A stretch of 15,948 bases of DNA from CAWBNS01 sp964445105 (GTDB lineage: Bacteria; Chlamydiota; Chlamydiia; Chlamydiales; JAJFMA01), in the NCBI GenBank assembly GCA_964445105.1, contig CAYUJS010000047.1:1-15948 (forward strand), in the 5' to 3' direction. How positions within the stretch are numbered: the stretch's first letter is position 1; the number at the start of each line of letters is the position of its first letter. Both the position numbers and the translations under genes were made by a program. Positions 6,351 through 13,835 of the stretch are shown piece after piece. The notes below the pieces were generated by a model. It had not been told where the DNA came from, searched no databases, and saw only the letters and a list, made by a program, of their open reading frames with translations.

Positions 6351-8780
6351 CTAGTTATCGATGAGAATGATGGCGGTGGTGGCTGCCTTATTGCGCAAAT
6401 AGTCTAGGTCCTGTAGACGCTCATCGCGCACGGATATGATAAGATGCTCAAATGTACTCGTAGCTATTTTAGCCTCTATGCTATCGGCCCGGGCGCAGCT
6501 TGCTACAATGGTGAGATCGTACGAAGCGCTTGTCTCTTGGGTAGGATCGAAAGCGCAAAGGTCGATTCTGAGCACTTTTTTGCCGGCAGCTGTCAGGCTT
6601 TCAGCCCAAGCTGCGGTGTAGTCTGGGCCCAATCCGGTCAGAACCAGTACGATTGATGGTTTTTTTGACAGTACGGCATGTTGTAGCCGCAGGAAAAGGT
6701 TCCCAAGGAGCTTTTGAGGCGGCTGTTTAGGGATAGTGGCTACCACTTGCAGCCCTAGCTGATAAAGATTCGTGCGCGAGGCGGGGATACCGTTTATGAG
6801 TTCTTTAAACAAGAGAGCTAGCGTGCCCAGAAAACCGCCCGCTATCAATCCTAGCATGGTGATCAAGAGTAGATGGGGCGGTAGAGGGACGACGGGGACG
6901 GTGGCTCGGTCCAGCGGCCCTGATTGAATGACCTCTAAATGGTGCGCGATATTCTTTGTTTCTACCAGTTTAGCAACTTCTTCTGCCAGTTTGCTATTAG
7001 TCGCCGAAACTTGTTCTAGAAGCACTTCCGCCGCCCACGCTTTGGGAATTTGCACCATCTGTTGGCGAATATTCGCGAGGGTGTCTAGCCCAGCTGCGCG
7101 TTCTTGGCGCAGCTGCATGGCGCGTCCCTTTACAAACTCTGCCAGCTGTTCATTGGCAGCCTCGAGTTCTCGCTCGATCAAAGCCAGCATAATCTTTTGT
7201 GTGAGGTAAATTTTTTCACGCAAAAATTCTTTCTGTAGCTCCTCTAAGCGGTTGGTCTGAGTGAGATGAGAGATGAGAAATTCCCTGTCCTGTGCGAGTT
7301 CTTTTTTTGTGCGGTCGAGTTCGCGTTGGCTGCGGTAGTCGGTTTCTTTAAGCTCCAAGCTAGCCTGCGCACTGCGTTTGATGATGCCTGCGCTTATACT
7401 ATCCTGGACTGCACTGCTGATCGAGCTTACTTCGAACGTCGGATCCGCGAGCTGCTCTAGGGTAAAGTTGTTTTGGCGCTGACTCATCTCAAGGGCATTT
7501 AGCTTTTCTGCGTGGCTGAGGTAGAGGCGATTGGCCATCTCGAGGTCAATGCCTTCCATATCGTTTGCAACGGGCGTTCGAGCTCTTTCTGATTGATTTA
7601 AGGCGTGCCGTAGGCCATCGCGACGGAGTCTCAAGGTGTGAATCTGTTGCATACAGTTAGCGATGGGTGTGGGAAGCTTGTTAGCTGTGCTTAGTGTTTT
7701 TATGTAGTCGGCATCGCCTGGTTTGATTTGTTCGAGCAGACATAGCTCTGCATCGATTTCTAGAAGTAACTGTTTGGTTTTGGCGCGTGCGGCTCCGAGG
7801 TAGGTAATTTCATCCTTGGCGCTTAAGATACCTGTCTGATTGGCTTCTGCGGCGAGCGTTATGGCATGCTCGTTGAGCATCATATGCAGGTCTTCGGTGG
7901 CACTATGCTTGCGCTTGGCCAGGTAGGCCAATTGCCCTTTTGCGAGATTCTTGTTTTGCTCGGTTAAATAGTCGTGATAGCCCTCCATAAGATCGTCGAG
8001 TAGGGTGCTGGCCAGCTGTCGGTCCGGGTCTCTCAGGGTGAGCAAAATAAGGTCGCCACACTCTTTGTGGGCAGCTACACTTAAGCGGTCGTAAAGTTTT
8101 TCGGCCACGTCTGGCAAAGGCTCCAGCGCGAGGATAAACTGTTTTCCCGCGAGTTTGGAGGCGATCCTGCGCTGTAGCGTAAAGGTGAAGGTATTTGTCT
8201 GGACAGGCGCGCCTAATTGGCCTTCGAGAACTCCGTCTGGGGTAATAATTTTGAATTCTTCCTCGCTTACGAACTGTACAAGGTGTGCTGTGGGCAACTC
8301 TTGCGTGTAATTGACCGCTGTACAAAATACCGGTCTAGGAGGTAGCGAGCGAAGCGTCGGGATCTGTCTAAGCCAGTAGGCTCTTTCGGTACTGAGGTTA
8401 TCTTGCATCCGTCCGAGCAGGGTCGGTTCTTGACCGACCTCTATGAGGGAAGCTTGTAGAGAGTGCTTTTGCGCCAAAGGCCTTAGCAGACGGTGCGACT
8501 TGAAGATCTCGACGGTTGCGTGATTTCCGCTTTCATTGCTTAACCCCATGAGAGCTCCGAGAACCCCTTGTGCACCTTGCAGATTGCTAGTTTGGGCGCC
8601 GCGGTCTAGGAAGGAGGCCTCTGTTTCGTAATAGACGGGCCGCAACAACGCACCTGAAGCCGCCAATAGACCACAGGCAGCCATCCAACCAAAAACCACG
8701 CCTTTTCTGCGCCGAATAATTCGCCAGAGATCTCCAAAGGAAATTAGTGTATGGCCGTTAGAGGGAGCTGTTCCGAGCAT
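6351..8780 (-). CDS. Wzc/Wzz-type polysaccharide co-polymerase with degenerate kinase domain
   Basis: An inner-membrane protein that would set chain length and partner the outer-membrane export channel. In the 809-aa protein, a Wzz-type N-terminal domain (13-100) contains the first membrane segment (about 28-47). Long predicted coiled-coil helices fill 260-440 and 470-615. A Pro-rich VPVVPLPP (628-635) precedes the second membrane segment (636-658), as in the PCP family. The final 140 residues align in layout with the bacterial tyrosine kinase domain, but the P-loop position reads TGLGPDYTAAW (715-725) instead of a GK[ST] motif. The Walker A' strand is reduced to KVLRIDLCAFD (735-745), and there is no terminal tyrosine cluster. 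I therefore infer no ATP-dependent kinase activity. The ATG is eight bases after the wza-like stop, with AAGGA overlapping that stop. Confidence 0.85.
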   Translation of the reverse strand: MLGTAPSNGHTLISFGDLWRIIRRRKGVVFGWMAACGLLAASGALLRPVYYETEASFLDRGAQTSNLQGAQGVLGALMGLSNESGNHATVEIFKSHRLLRPLAQKHSLQASLIEVGQEPTLLGRMQDNLSTERAYWLRQIPTLRSLPPRPVFCTAVNYTQELPTAHLVQFVSEEEFKIITPDGVLEGQLGAPVQTNTFTFTLQRRIASKLAGKQFILALEPLPDVAEKLYDRLSVAAHKECGDLILLTLRDPDRQLASTLLDDLMEGYHDYLTEQNKNLAKGQLAYLAKRKHSATEDLHMMLNEHAITLAAEANQTGILSAKDEITYLGAARAKTKQLLLEIDAELCLLEQIKPGDADYIKTLSTANKLPTPIANCMQQIHTLRLRRDGLRHALNQSERARTPVANDMEGIDLEMANRLYLSHAEKLNALEMSQRQNNFTLEQLADPTFEVSSISSAVQDSISAGIIKRSAQASLELKETDYRSQRELDRTKKELAQDREFLISHLTQTNRLEELQKEFLREKIYLTQKIMLALIERELEAANEQLAEFVKGRAMQLRQERAAGLDTLANIRQQMVQIPKAWAAEVLLEQVSATNSKLAEEVAKLVETKNIAHHLEVIQSGPLDRATVPVVPLPPHLLLITMLGLIAGGFLGTLALLFKELINGIPASRTNLYQLGLQVVATIPKQPPQKLLGNLFLRLQHAVLSKKPSIVLVLTGLGPDYTAAWAESLTAAGKKVLRIDLCAFDPTQETSASYDLTIVASCARADSIEAKIATSTFEHLIISVRDERLQDLDYLRNKAATTAIILIDN

Positions 8781-8788
8781 AGCCGTCC

Positions 8789-9838
8789 TTAGTTGACGAG
8801 TCCGTTATAGCATCCAAACCCAGTTTGGAAAAAGCTGAAGGAAGGGATGATTTGGCTGATGAATCTATTCCACTGGGTGATTGGTTTTTCCGTCACATAA
8901 ACAGTATCCCCAGGCATCAGCAGCAAGCTCTCGTTAGGTAGCTGTGTAACGTGACACCAGTTGAGTAGATAGATCTTTGGACAGGTCAGCCCACCGCGAA
9001 TGACCTGGATGCAATTGCGATTGCCTGTGAAGGGGATGCCGCGCGCGGCTACAAGCGCTTCCTTCAAGGAAATGAATCCGTAGGGGAGCATGACCGCGTG
9101 AGGCATGTTGACCTCACCCATCACCACGACCTGTGCGTCGGCCGGATTGGCCACGTAGATTTTGTCGCCGGGGCGCATGACAATATTTTGTGACATGTCA
9201 CCGAGGTTGATGAGTTTATGTAGATCGATGGGGAGTAACTCTCCTTGCCGCGCTACGTAGCTCATGAACAAGTTGGCTCCGGGGGGGATCTGCGCTTGAG
9301 CCAAAACTTCGTAAAGGCGAATTTTGCCATTTACCGGAATAGAGGGTTTCTGGACCATGCCGATCAGGTCGACCTTGTGGGTCAAGCGGTCTTTGTAGCC
9401 AATAAAAATATCGAGATCTCTGACATGCTCCCTGTATTTATTTTGGATGCACAAACGGGCTTCCTCCAAGGTCATGCCTAGCACCTGCAGCGGCGGAAGA
9501 TCAGGAATAGTAATTTGGCCTTCTCTTACGGGGAACCCGGCGTTTCGGTTCATTGTATGGATCATTTCAGAGAGATCTTGACGCCCTGGGTGGTAGACCT
9601 CGATGCTGAGCAGATAGCCCTCAGCGACTAGATACTGGTACTCATACAAAGCGTCTTCGGGCATCACGACCACCTCAACGCCAGCTAGTTCCAGAATTGC
9701 CAGTTTGCCCTGACGGATCTTGTAAGAGTCGCAAACAAACTCATCCACCCTGTGCAAATCGTAACAGCAGGAAGAGGACCACGGATTTTCGCAGCTAACG
9801 CACAGCAGCAAAAGAGAAAGATAAACTAAAGCTTTCAT
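8789..9838 (-). CDS. Wza-like outer-membrane polysaccharide export lipoprotein
   Basis: An OPX-family protein, 349 aa, expected to form the outer-membrane channel for a surface or exopolysaccharide. The signal MKALVYLSLLLLCVSC places the lipidated Cys at 16. A polysaccharide-export domain follows (about 66-148; VAEGYLLSIEV, then the VREGQITIPDLPPLQVLGMTLEEA region). Two SLBB domains span about 153-230 and 235-316, each ending in an RPGDKIYVA or MPGDTVYVT strand. A terminal segment (ITQWNRFISQIIPSFSFF) resembles the C-terminal membrane helix of Wza. The frame opens further upstream with a TTG at 9919, but ATG 9838 is chosen because the lipoprotein signal starts there; no strong ribosome binding site is visible. 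It is the first gene of the minus-strand run, so a promoter should lie in 9839-10080. Five Cys fall in the first 36 residues. Confidence 0.88.
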   Translation of the reverse strand: MKALVYLSLLLLCVSCENPWSSSCCYDLHRVDEFVCDSYKIRQGKLAILELAGVEVVVMPEDALYEYQYLVAEGYLLSIEVYHPGRQDLSEMIHTMNRNAGFPVREGQITIPDLPPLQVLGMTLEEARLCIQNKYREHVRDLDIFIGYKDRLTHKVDLIGMVQKPSIPVNGKIRLYEVLAQAQIPPGANLFMSYVARQGELLPIDLHKLINLGDMSQNIVMRPGDKIYVANPADAQVVVMGEVNMPHAVMLPYGFISLKEALVAARGIPFTGNRNCIQVIRGGLTCPKIYLLNWCHVTQLPNESLLLMPGDTVYVTEKPITQWNRFISQIIPSFSFFQTGFGCYNGLVN

Positions 9839-10083
9839 GGTATTTACATGACCATTTAGAAAAAGTATGAGCTTAAACAGTGGCCATTTGTCAGGCAACG
9901 GGAAAGTGCCGCGCGTCAAGCCACAGAAAATTGGAACAAATTATGGGGGACTTAGGCGCCTTTTTGGCATTGTTGTTCAGCCCACAAGTAGCCCGGATTG
10001 TACGCAAGAAGGCATCGCCCTACTTAGAAAAATTTAGCGCTAAGCTTTGTGCTGTTTTTCCAAGGCCGCGTGGATTGGGCTGA

Positions 10084-10097
10084 ATTGCGGTCGCAAT
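10084..10097. repeat. Perfect 6+2+6 inverted repeat, operator-like
   Basis: ATTGCG and CGCAAT flank a GT centre, giving a 14-base dyad. Its size and spacing suit a dimeric regulator. It lies about 245 bases before wza and 240 before sufB, so which operon it would serve is unclear. No known consensus is matched. Confidence 0.3.
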
Positions 10098-10113
10098 AAG
10101 AAGCAAGCGCCGG

Positions 10114-10155
10114 AAGCTAGTTTTAGGTCCCTCGCGCAGCCGAGGTTGTTAGCTT
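10114..10155. repeat. Nested stem-loop with T-rich 3' flank
   Basis: The inner hairpin pairs CCTCG (10130-10134) with CGAGG (10141-10145) around CGCAGC. The outer arm pairs AAGCTA (10114-10119) with TAGCTT (10150-10155), and two more T follow. On the plus strand this could be a weak terminator or part of a leader RNA upstream of sufB. The intervening unpaired bases make a single continuous stem unlikely. Confidence 0.3.
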
Positions 10156-10336
10156 TTATCCAGAACCTGCCGTTCGATTAGTTTTCTTGCCCTCTCGTTT
10201 TCCAGATAAGCTCTAATGTACTTTAATTATCAAGGCGTTACAGCAGAAAAAGGCGAATTCCTGTGTTTTTTAAACATTTGGTCTGTTATTGTGTCGTCTA
10301 AAATCTAGTCACCCAAAATCCCAAATACTGGACGGC

Positions 10337-11791
10337 ATGGAAGCAGAAGTCATTAACACAGAATCTATTATGCAAGACAGAGCCGAATATAAGTACGGCT
10401 TTGTCACGGATGTAGAGACTGAGCGTTTTTCAAAAGGCTTATCCGAAGATGTCGTGCGCGCCATCTCGCACAAGAAGGAAGAGCCTGAATGGTTACTGGA
10501 GTTCCGTCTAAAGGCATATCGCAAGTGGTTGGAGATGCCCGAGCCCGACTGGGCGAACGTTACTTATCCCAAGATTGATTATCAGAATATCTGCTATTAT
10601 TCCGCGCCGAAGAACAAGGCCAAACTCGGTAGTTTGGATGAGGTGGATCCAGAAGTGCTCAAGACATTTGAGAGGCTGGGCATCCCTGTGGACGAGCAGA
10701 AGCGGCTTACTAACGTGGCTGTGGATATTGTGTTTGATTCCGTTTCTATAGGCACGACTTTTCAGAAGAAATTAGAAGAAGCGGGGGTTGTGCTCTGCTC
10801 AATCACCGAAGCGGTGCATCGTTATCCTGATCTAGTGAAGCAGTATTTAGGCTCTATAGTACCGGCTGGGGATAACTTTTTTGCTTGTCTGAACTCTGCC
10901 GTTTTTACTGACGGATCTTTTGTCTATATCCCCAAGGGCGTGACCTGTCCGATGGAGCTATCCACCTACTTCCGCATCAACGATAAAGAGAGTGGACAGT
11001 TTGAACGCACGCTGATCATCGCAGAAGAGGGGTCGTTTGTAAGCTATTTAGAGGGCTGCACAGCACCGGCTTTTGATAACAATCAGCTTCATGCGGCTGT
11101 GGTGGAACTGATTGCCCACGAGCGCGCACAGATCAAGTATGCGACAGTGCAGAATTGGTATGCGGGCGATCCTAAGACGGGATTAGGCGGGGTCTACAAT
11201 TTCGTGACCAAACGGGGCCGTTGCGCCGGCGCGCATTCGAAGATTTCCTGGACTCAGGTGGAGGTAGGCGCCGCCATTACCTGGAAGTACCCTAGTGTTA
11301 TTTTGCAGGGCGATTATTCTATCGGGGAATTTTATTCTGTCGCCTTGACAAATGGCAAGATGCAGGCGGATACGGGCACGAAGATGATTCATTTGGGCAA
11401 GCACACCAAATCCACGATTGTCTCCAAGGGGATTTCGGCCGATCAATCGAGCAACAGCTACCGCGGATTGGTGAAGGTAGCCCCCAAGGCCGAGGGAGCG
11501 CGCAACTACACGCAGTGCGATTCGATGCTCGTCGGGGATCAATGTTCGGCTAATACCTTTCCTTATATCGAAGTAGGCAATCCCTCAAGCCAGGTCGAGC
11601 ACGAAGCTTCTACCTCTAAAATGAATGAGGAGCAGCTGTTTTACTTGCGCTCACGCGGGCTTTCCTTAGAGCACGCAGTTAGTCTCATCGTCAACGGTTT
11701 TTGTAAAGATGTCATCCGCGAACTGCCTTTGGAGTTCGCTGTTGAAGCACAAAAGCTACTGGCTCTCAAGCTTGAAAATTCTGTAGGATAA
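10337..11791 (+). CDS. sufB: Fe-S cluster assembly scaffold protein SufB
   Basis: SufB forms the SufBC2D complex in the cytoplasm, accepts sulfur from the desulfurase and builds nascent Fe-S clusters. At 484 aa it has usual length. Near the N-terminus YKYGFVTD and EPEWLLEFRLKAY are typical. The C-terminal core carries CDSMLVGDQC (394-403), EVGNPSSQVEHEA, FYLRSRGLS and NGFCKDV. Cys403 appears to be the counterpart of E. coli Cys405, the sulfur/cluster site. The frame extends upstream to a TTG at 10289; ATG 10337 is preferred because it gives the family-typical N-terminus, though its ribosome binding site (GGA) is weak. It is the first gene of a four-gene operon; its TAA is one base from the sufC ATG, and AGGA within its last codons serves sufC. 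Counterpart of C. trachomatis CT684. Confidence 0.96.
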   Translation: MEAEVINTESIMQDRAEYKYGFVTDVETERFSKGLSEDVVRAISHKKEEPEWLLEFRLKAYRKWLEMPEPDWANVTYPKIDYQNICYYSAPKNKAKLGSLDEVDPEVLKTFERLGIPVDEQKRLTNVAVDIVFDSVSIGTTFQKKLEEAGVVLCSITEAVHRYPDLVKQYLGSIVPAGDNFFACLNSAVFTDGSFVYIPKGVTCPMELSTYFRINDKESGQFERTLIIAEEGSFVSYLEGCTAPAFDNNQLHAAVVELIAHERAQIKYATVQNWYAGDPKTGLGGVYNFVTKRGRCAGAHSKISWTQVEVGAAITWKYPSVILQGDYSIGEFYSVALTNGKMQADTGTKMIHLGKHTKSTIVSKGISADQSSNSYRGLVKVAPKAEGARNYTQCDSMLVGDQCSANTFPYIEVGNPSSQVEHEASTSKMNEEQLFYLRSRGLSLEHAVSLIVNGFCKDVIRELPLEFAVEAQKLLALKLENSVG

Positions 11792-11792
11792 T

Positions 11793-12542
11793 ATGTTAGA
11801 AATTATCGATCTCTGTGCCTCTGTTGATGGCACTTCTCTGTTAAAAGGCGTCACTCTCACGGTCAAAAAGGGAGAAATTCACGCAGTTATGGGTCCCAAC
11901 GGGGCCGGCAAGTCCACCTTGGCGAAGGTGATCGCGGGGCATCCTGCTTACGAAATTACCTCGGGTGATGTCCGCATCAATGGCGTAAGTGTGCTAGAGA
12001 TGGAACCAGATGAGCGTTGCTTTGCTGGGCTCTTCATGGGCTTCCAGTACCCTGTCGAAATCCCTGGCGTGGGCAACGTGCAGTTTCTACAGACAGCTTA
12101 TAACGCCAAACGCAAGTCAAAGGGTCTTCCCGAGCTGAAGCTCGAAGAGTTTGAGCAATTCCTTGATGCCAAGATGAGACTCATGGAGATTAAGCCTGAG
12201 TTCAAAGCGCGAAATGTAAATGAGAGTTTTTCTGGCGGTGAGAAAAAACGGAATGAGATTTTGCAGATGGCTGTGTTAGAACCTGAGTTCGCCGTTCTGG
12301 ATGAGACCGATTCCGGGCTCGATATCGATGCGATTCGCGTGGTGGCAGAAGGGGTCAATCAGATGATGAGCGCAGATCTTGGGCTGATCCTGATCACTCA
12401 CTATCAGCGGCTGCTGAACTACATCAAGCCGCATTTTGTGCATGTCCTTTTAGAGGGGCGCATCGTGCAATCGGGAGACTTTACCTTCGCATTACAACTA
12501 GAAGAAAAAGGCTACGATTGGTTGCAGGGAGCCGGTCGATGA
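11793..12542 (+). CDS. sufC: Fe-S cluster assembly ATPase SufC
   Basis: A soluble ABC-type ATPase that energises the SufBC2D scaffold. The 249-aa protein has Walker A GPNGAGKST (34-42), a Q-loop region GFQYPVEIPG, the signature SFSGGEKKRNEI (145-156), Walker B FAVLDETDSGLD with Glu171, and the H-loop ITHYQRLL with His203. FSGGEKKRNEI and DSGLDIDA are characteristic of SufC rather than of transporters, and no transmembrane partner is encoded nearby. The start is one base after the sufB stop, with AGGA six bases upstream. The stop overlaps the sufD start (ATGA), so the three scaffold genes are probably translationally coupled. Confidence 0.97.
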   Translation: MLEIIDLCASVDGTSLLKGVTLTVKKGEIHAVMGPNGAGKSTLAKVIAGHPAYEITSGDVRINGVSVLEMEPDERCFAGLFMGFQYPVEIPGVGNVQFLQTAYNAKRKSKGLPELKLEEFEQFLDAKMRLMEIKPEFKARNVNESFSGGEKKRNEILQMAVLEPEFAVLDETDSGLDIDAIRVVAEGVNQMMSADLGLILITHYQRLLNYIKPHFVHVLLEGRIVQSGDFTFALQLEEKGYDWLQGAGR

Positions 12543-13825
12543 CGGTGGAGTCGCTTTCGGAGCAGGACGAATTCCAAAGAATGGTGGAGCAGTTCTACGA
12601 GGAGTTGCCTCAAGACGCCCTGAAGCGCTTGCGTGTTAAGGCTTGGGAACGATTTTGCGAACTTGGTTTGCCCTCCAGAAAGCATGAACAATTCCGCTAT
12701 GTCAAAATGCGTCATCTTTTTAGTCAGCAATTTTCGCTAGGCTGTACCGCTACAATTCCTGCGCTAGAGCAGTATCTGCTGCCCGGATGCGATTATGTAG
12801 TGCTCGTAAATGGCCAATTCCAGCCAGAGCTCTCCCGACTGCCTGAAAAGGCGGTGGTGGTGGACCTGGGTGAAGCGAGTCGCACCTATAGTGGCTTTTT
12901 GACGAATCAATGGACTCAATCGCTAAAAGAGGAACGGGATGCCTTCGCAGCACTCAATGCTGCGCTGCATCAAGGCGGGGTATTTTTATACGTCCCCCCA
13001 AAAACGGTTCTTGAGACCCCTATCCAGATCTTGAATATGATTTCTGTGGAAAGTGGGAAGAGCTTTATTCTGCCGCGTTTGCATGCCTATTTTGGAAGTC
13101 GCTCCGAAGCCTCTTTGGCCTGGACTACGCATGCTGTACAGGGCGCCGGTTACTTCCTCAATCAGGTTTGTGAATTTACGCTGGAAGATGAGGCGCATGT
13201 GAAGTTGGCGCAGACCTCTTGCGATCTTGCTGCCGATGCATGGCTTTTCGATGCGCTGCGCGTCACGCTCAAAAAGGGCAGTGTGTTTCATGCCGTTAAC
13301 TACACGGAAGGAGCGTTCACCGTACGCAACGACTACCGCGCGGCGTTGACAGGCGAAGGTGGCGAGGTGTCGCTCAGTGGAGCCTGGATGCTGGATGAAA
13401 AACGGGAAGCTCATACGCATGTACTCATCGACCATCAGGCGCCTGCCTGTCGCTCTAATCAACTCTTTAAGGGTGTTTTGACTGACTTGGCGCGCTCGAG
13501 TTTTGAGGGTAAGATTTACGTGCGACGTGAAGCGCAAAAGACGCTGGCTTATCAGCTCAATAACAACCTCCTTCTTAGTGATCGAGCTAGTGCCGACAGT
13601 AAGCCCAACCTAGAGATCTTCGCTGATAATGTGAAAGCAAGTCATGGTGCGACCGTAGGGCAGCTGGACGAAGAACAAATGTTTTACCTGCGTACGCGCG
13701 GGTTTACCTACGAAGAGGCGCGCAATATCCTCGTTTACGCCTACGCCAAGGATGTGTTAAGCCTCATCAAAATCCCTCTGCTCAATCATCTTCTGTCAAA
13801 ACGAGCCGAACGCTTTTTCGCCTAG
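12539..13825 (+). CDS. sufD: Fe-S cluster assembly protein SufD
   Basis: A SufB paralogue that pairs with it in the SufBC2D complex and is needed for iron entry. The 428-aa protein shows an N-terminal helical part (LPSRKHEQFRYVKM) and the C-terminal SufB/D beta-helix core, with DDxxxxHGAT-type ends: KASHGATVGQLDEEQMFYLRTRG is split over 366-388. His369 corresponds to the important His360 of E. coli, but the Cys two residues before it (E. coli Cys358) is Ala367 here. The frame opens upstream with TTG 12518; ATG 12539 is chosen because it overlaps the sufC TGA in an ATGA junction and is preceded by AGGGAG. It ends ten bases before sufS. Confidence 0.94.
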   Translation: MTVESLSEQDEFQRMVEQFYEELPQDALKRLRVKAWERFCELGLPSRKHEQFRYVKMRHLFSQQFSLGCTATIPALEQYLLPGCDYVVLVNGQFQPELSRLPEKAVVVDLGEASRTYSGFLTNQWTQSLKEERDAFAALNAALHQGGVFLYVPPKTVLETPIQILNMISVESGKSFILPRLHAYFGSRSEASLAWTTHAVQGAGYFLNQVCEFTLEDEAHVKLAQTSCDLAADAWLFDALRVTLKKGSVFHAVNYTEGAFTVRNDYRAALTGEGGEVSLSGAWMLDEKREAHTHVLIDHQAPACRSNQLFKGVLTDLARSSFEGKIYVRREAQKTLAYQLNNNLLLSDRASADSKPNLEIFADNVKASHGATVGQLDEEQMFYLRTRGFTYEEARNILVYAYAKDVLSLIKIPLLNHLLSKRAERFFA

Positions 13826-13835
13826 GAGCTCTTCA

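Larger units (their letters stand above)
9839..10336. promoter_or_regulatory. Divergent intergenic region between envelope and suf operons
   Basis: About 500 bases without a convincing gene, expected to hold the promoters of both the wza-led (minus) and sufB-led (plus) operons. I found no clear -35/-10 pair on either strand. Visible structures are a 14-bp palindrome at 10084-10097 and a nested stem-loop at 10114-10155. A 46-codon frame with an ATG at 9943 is discussed under findings but is not called as a gene. Confidence 0.5.

Noticed and set aside
10187..10229. Promoter for sufB (TTGCCC with TAATGT or TTTCCA with TAATTA)
   Set aside because: Spacings of 21 and 19 bases and weak -35 boxes do not allow a confident call.
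12986..13537. Minus-strand frame of 183 codons opposite sufD
   Set aside because: It is antisense to clear SufD coding sequence and its Arg/His-rich translation has no recognisable motif.
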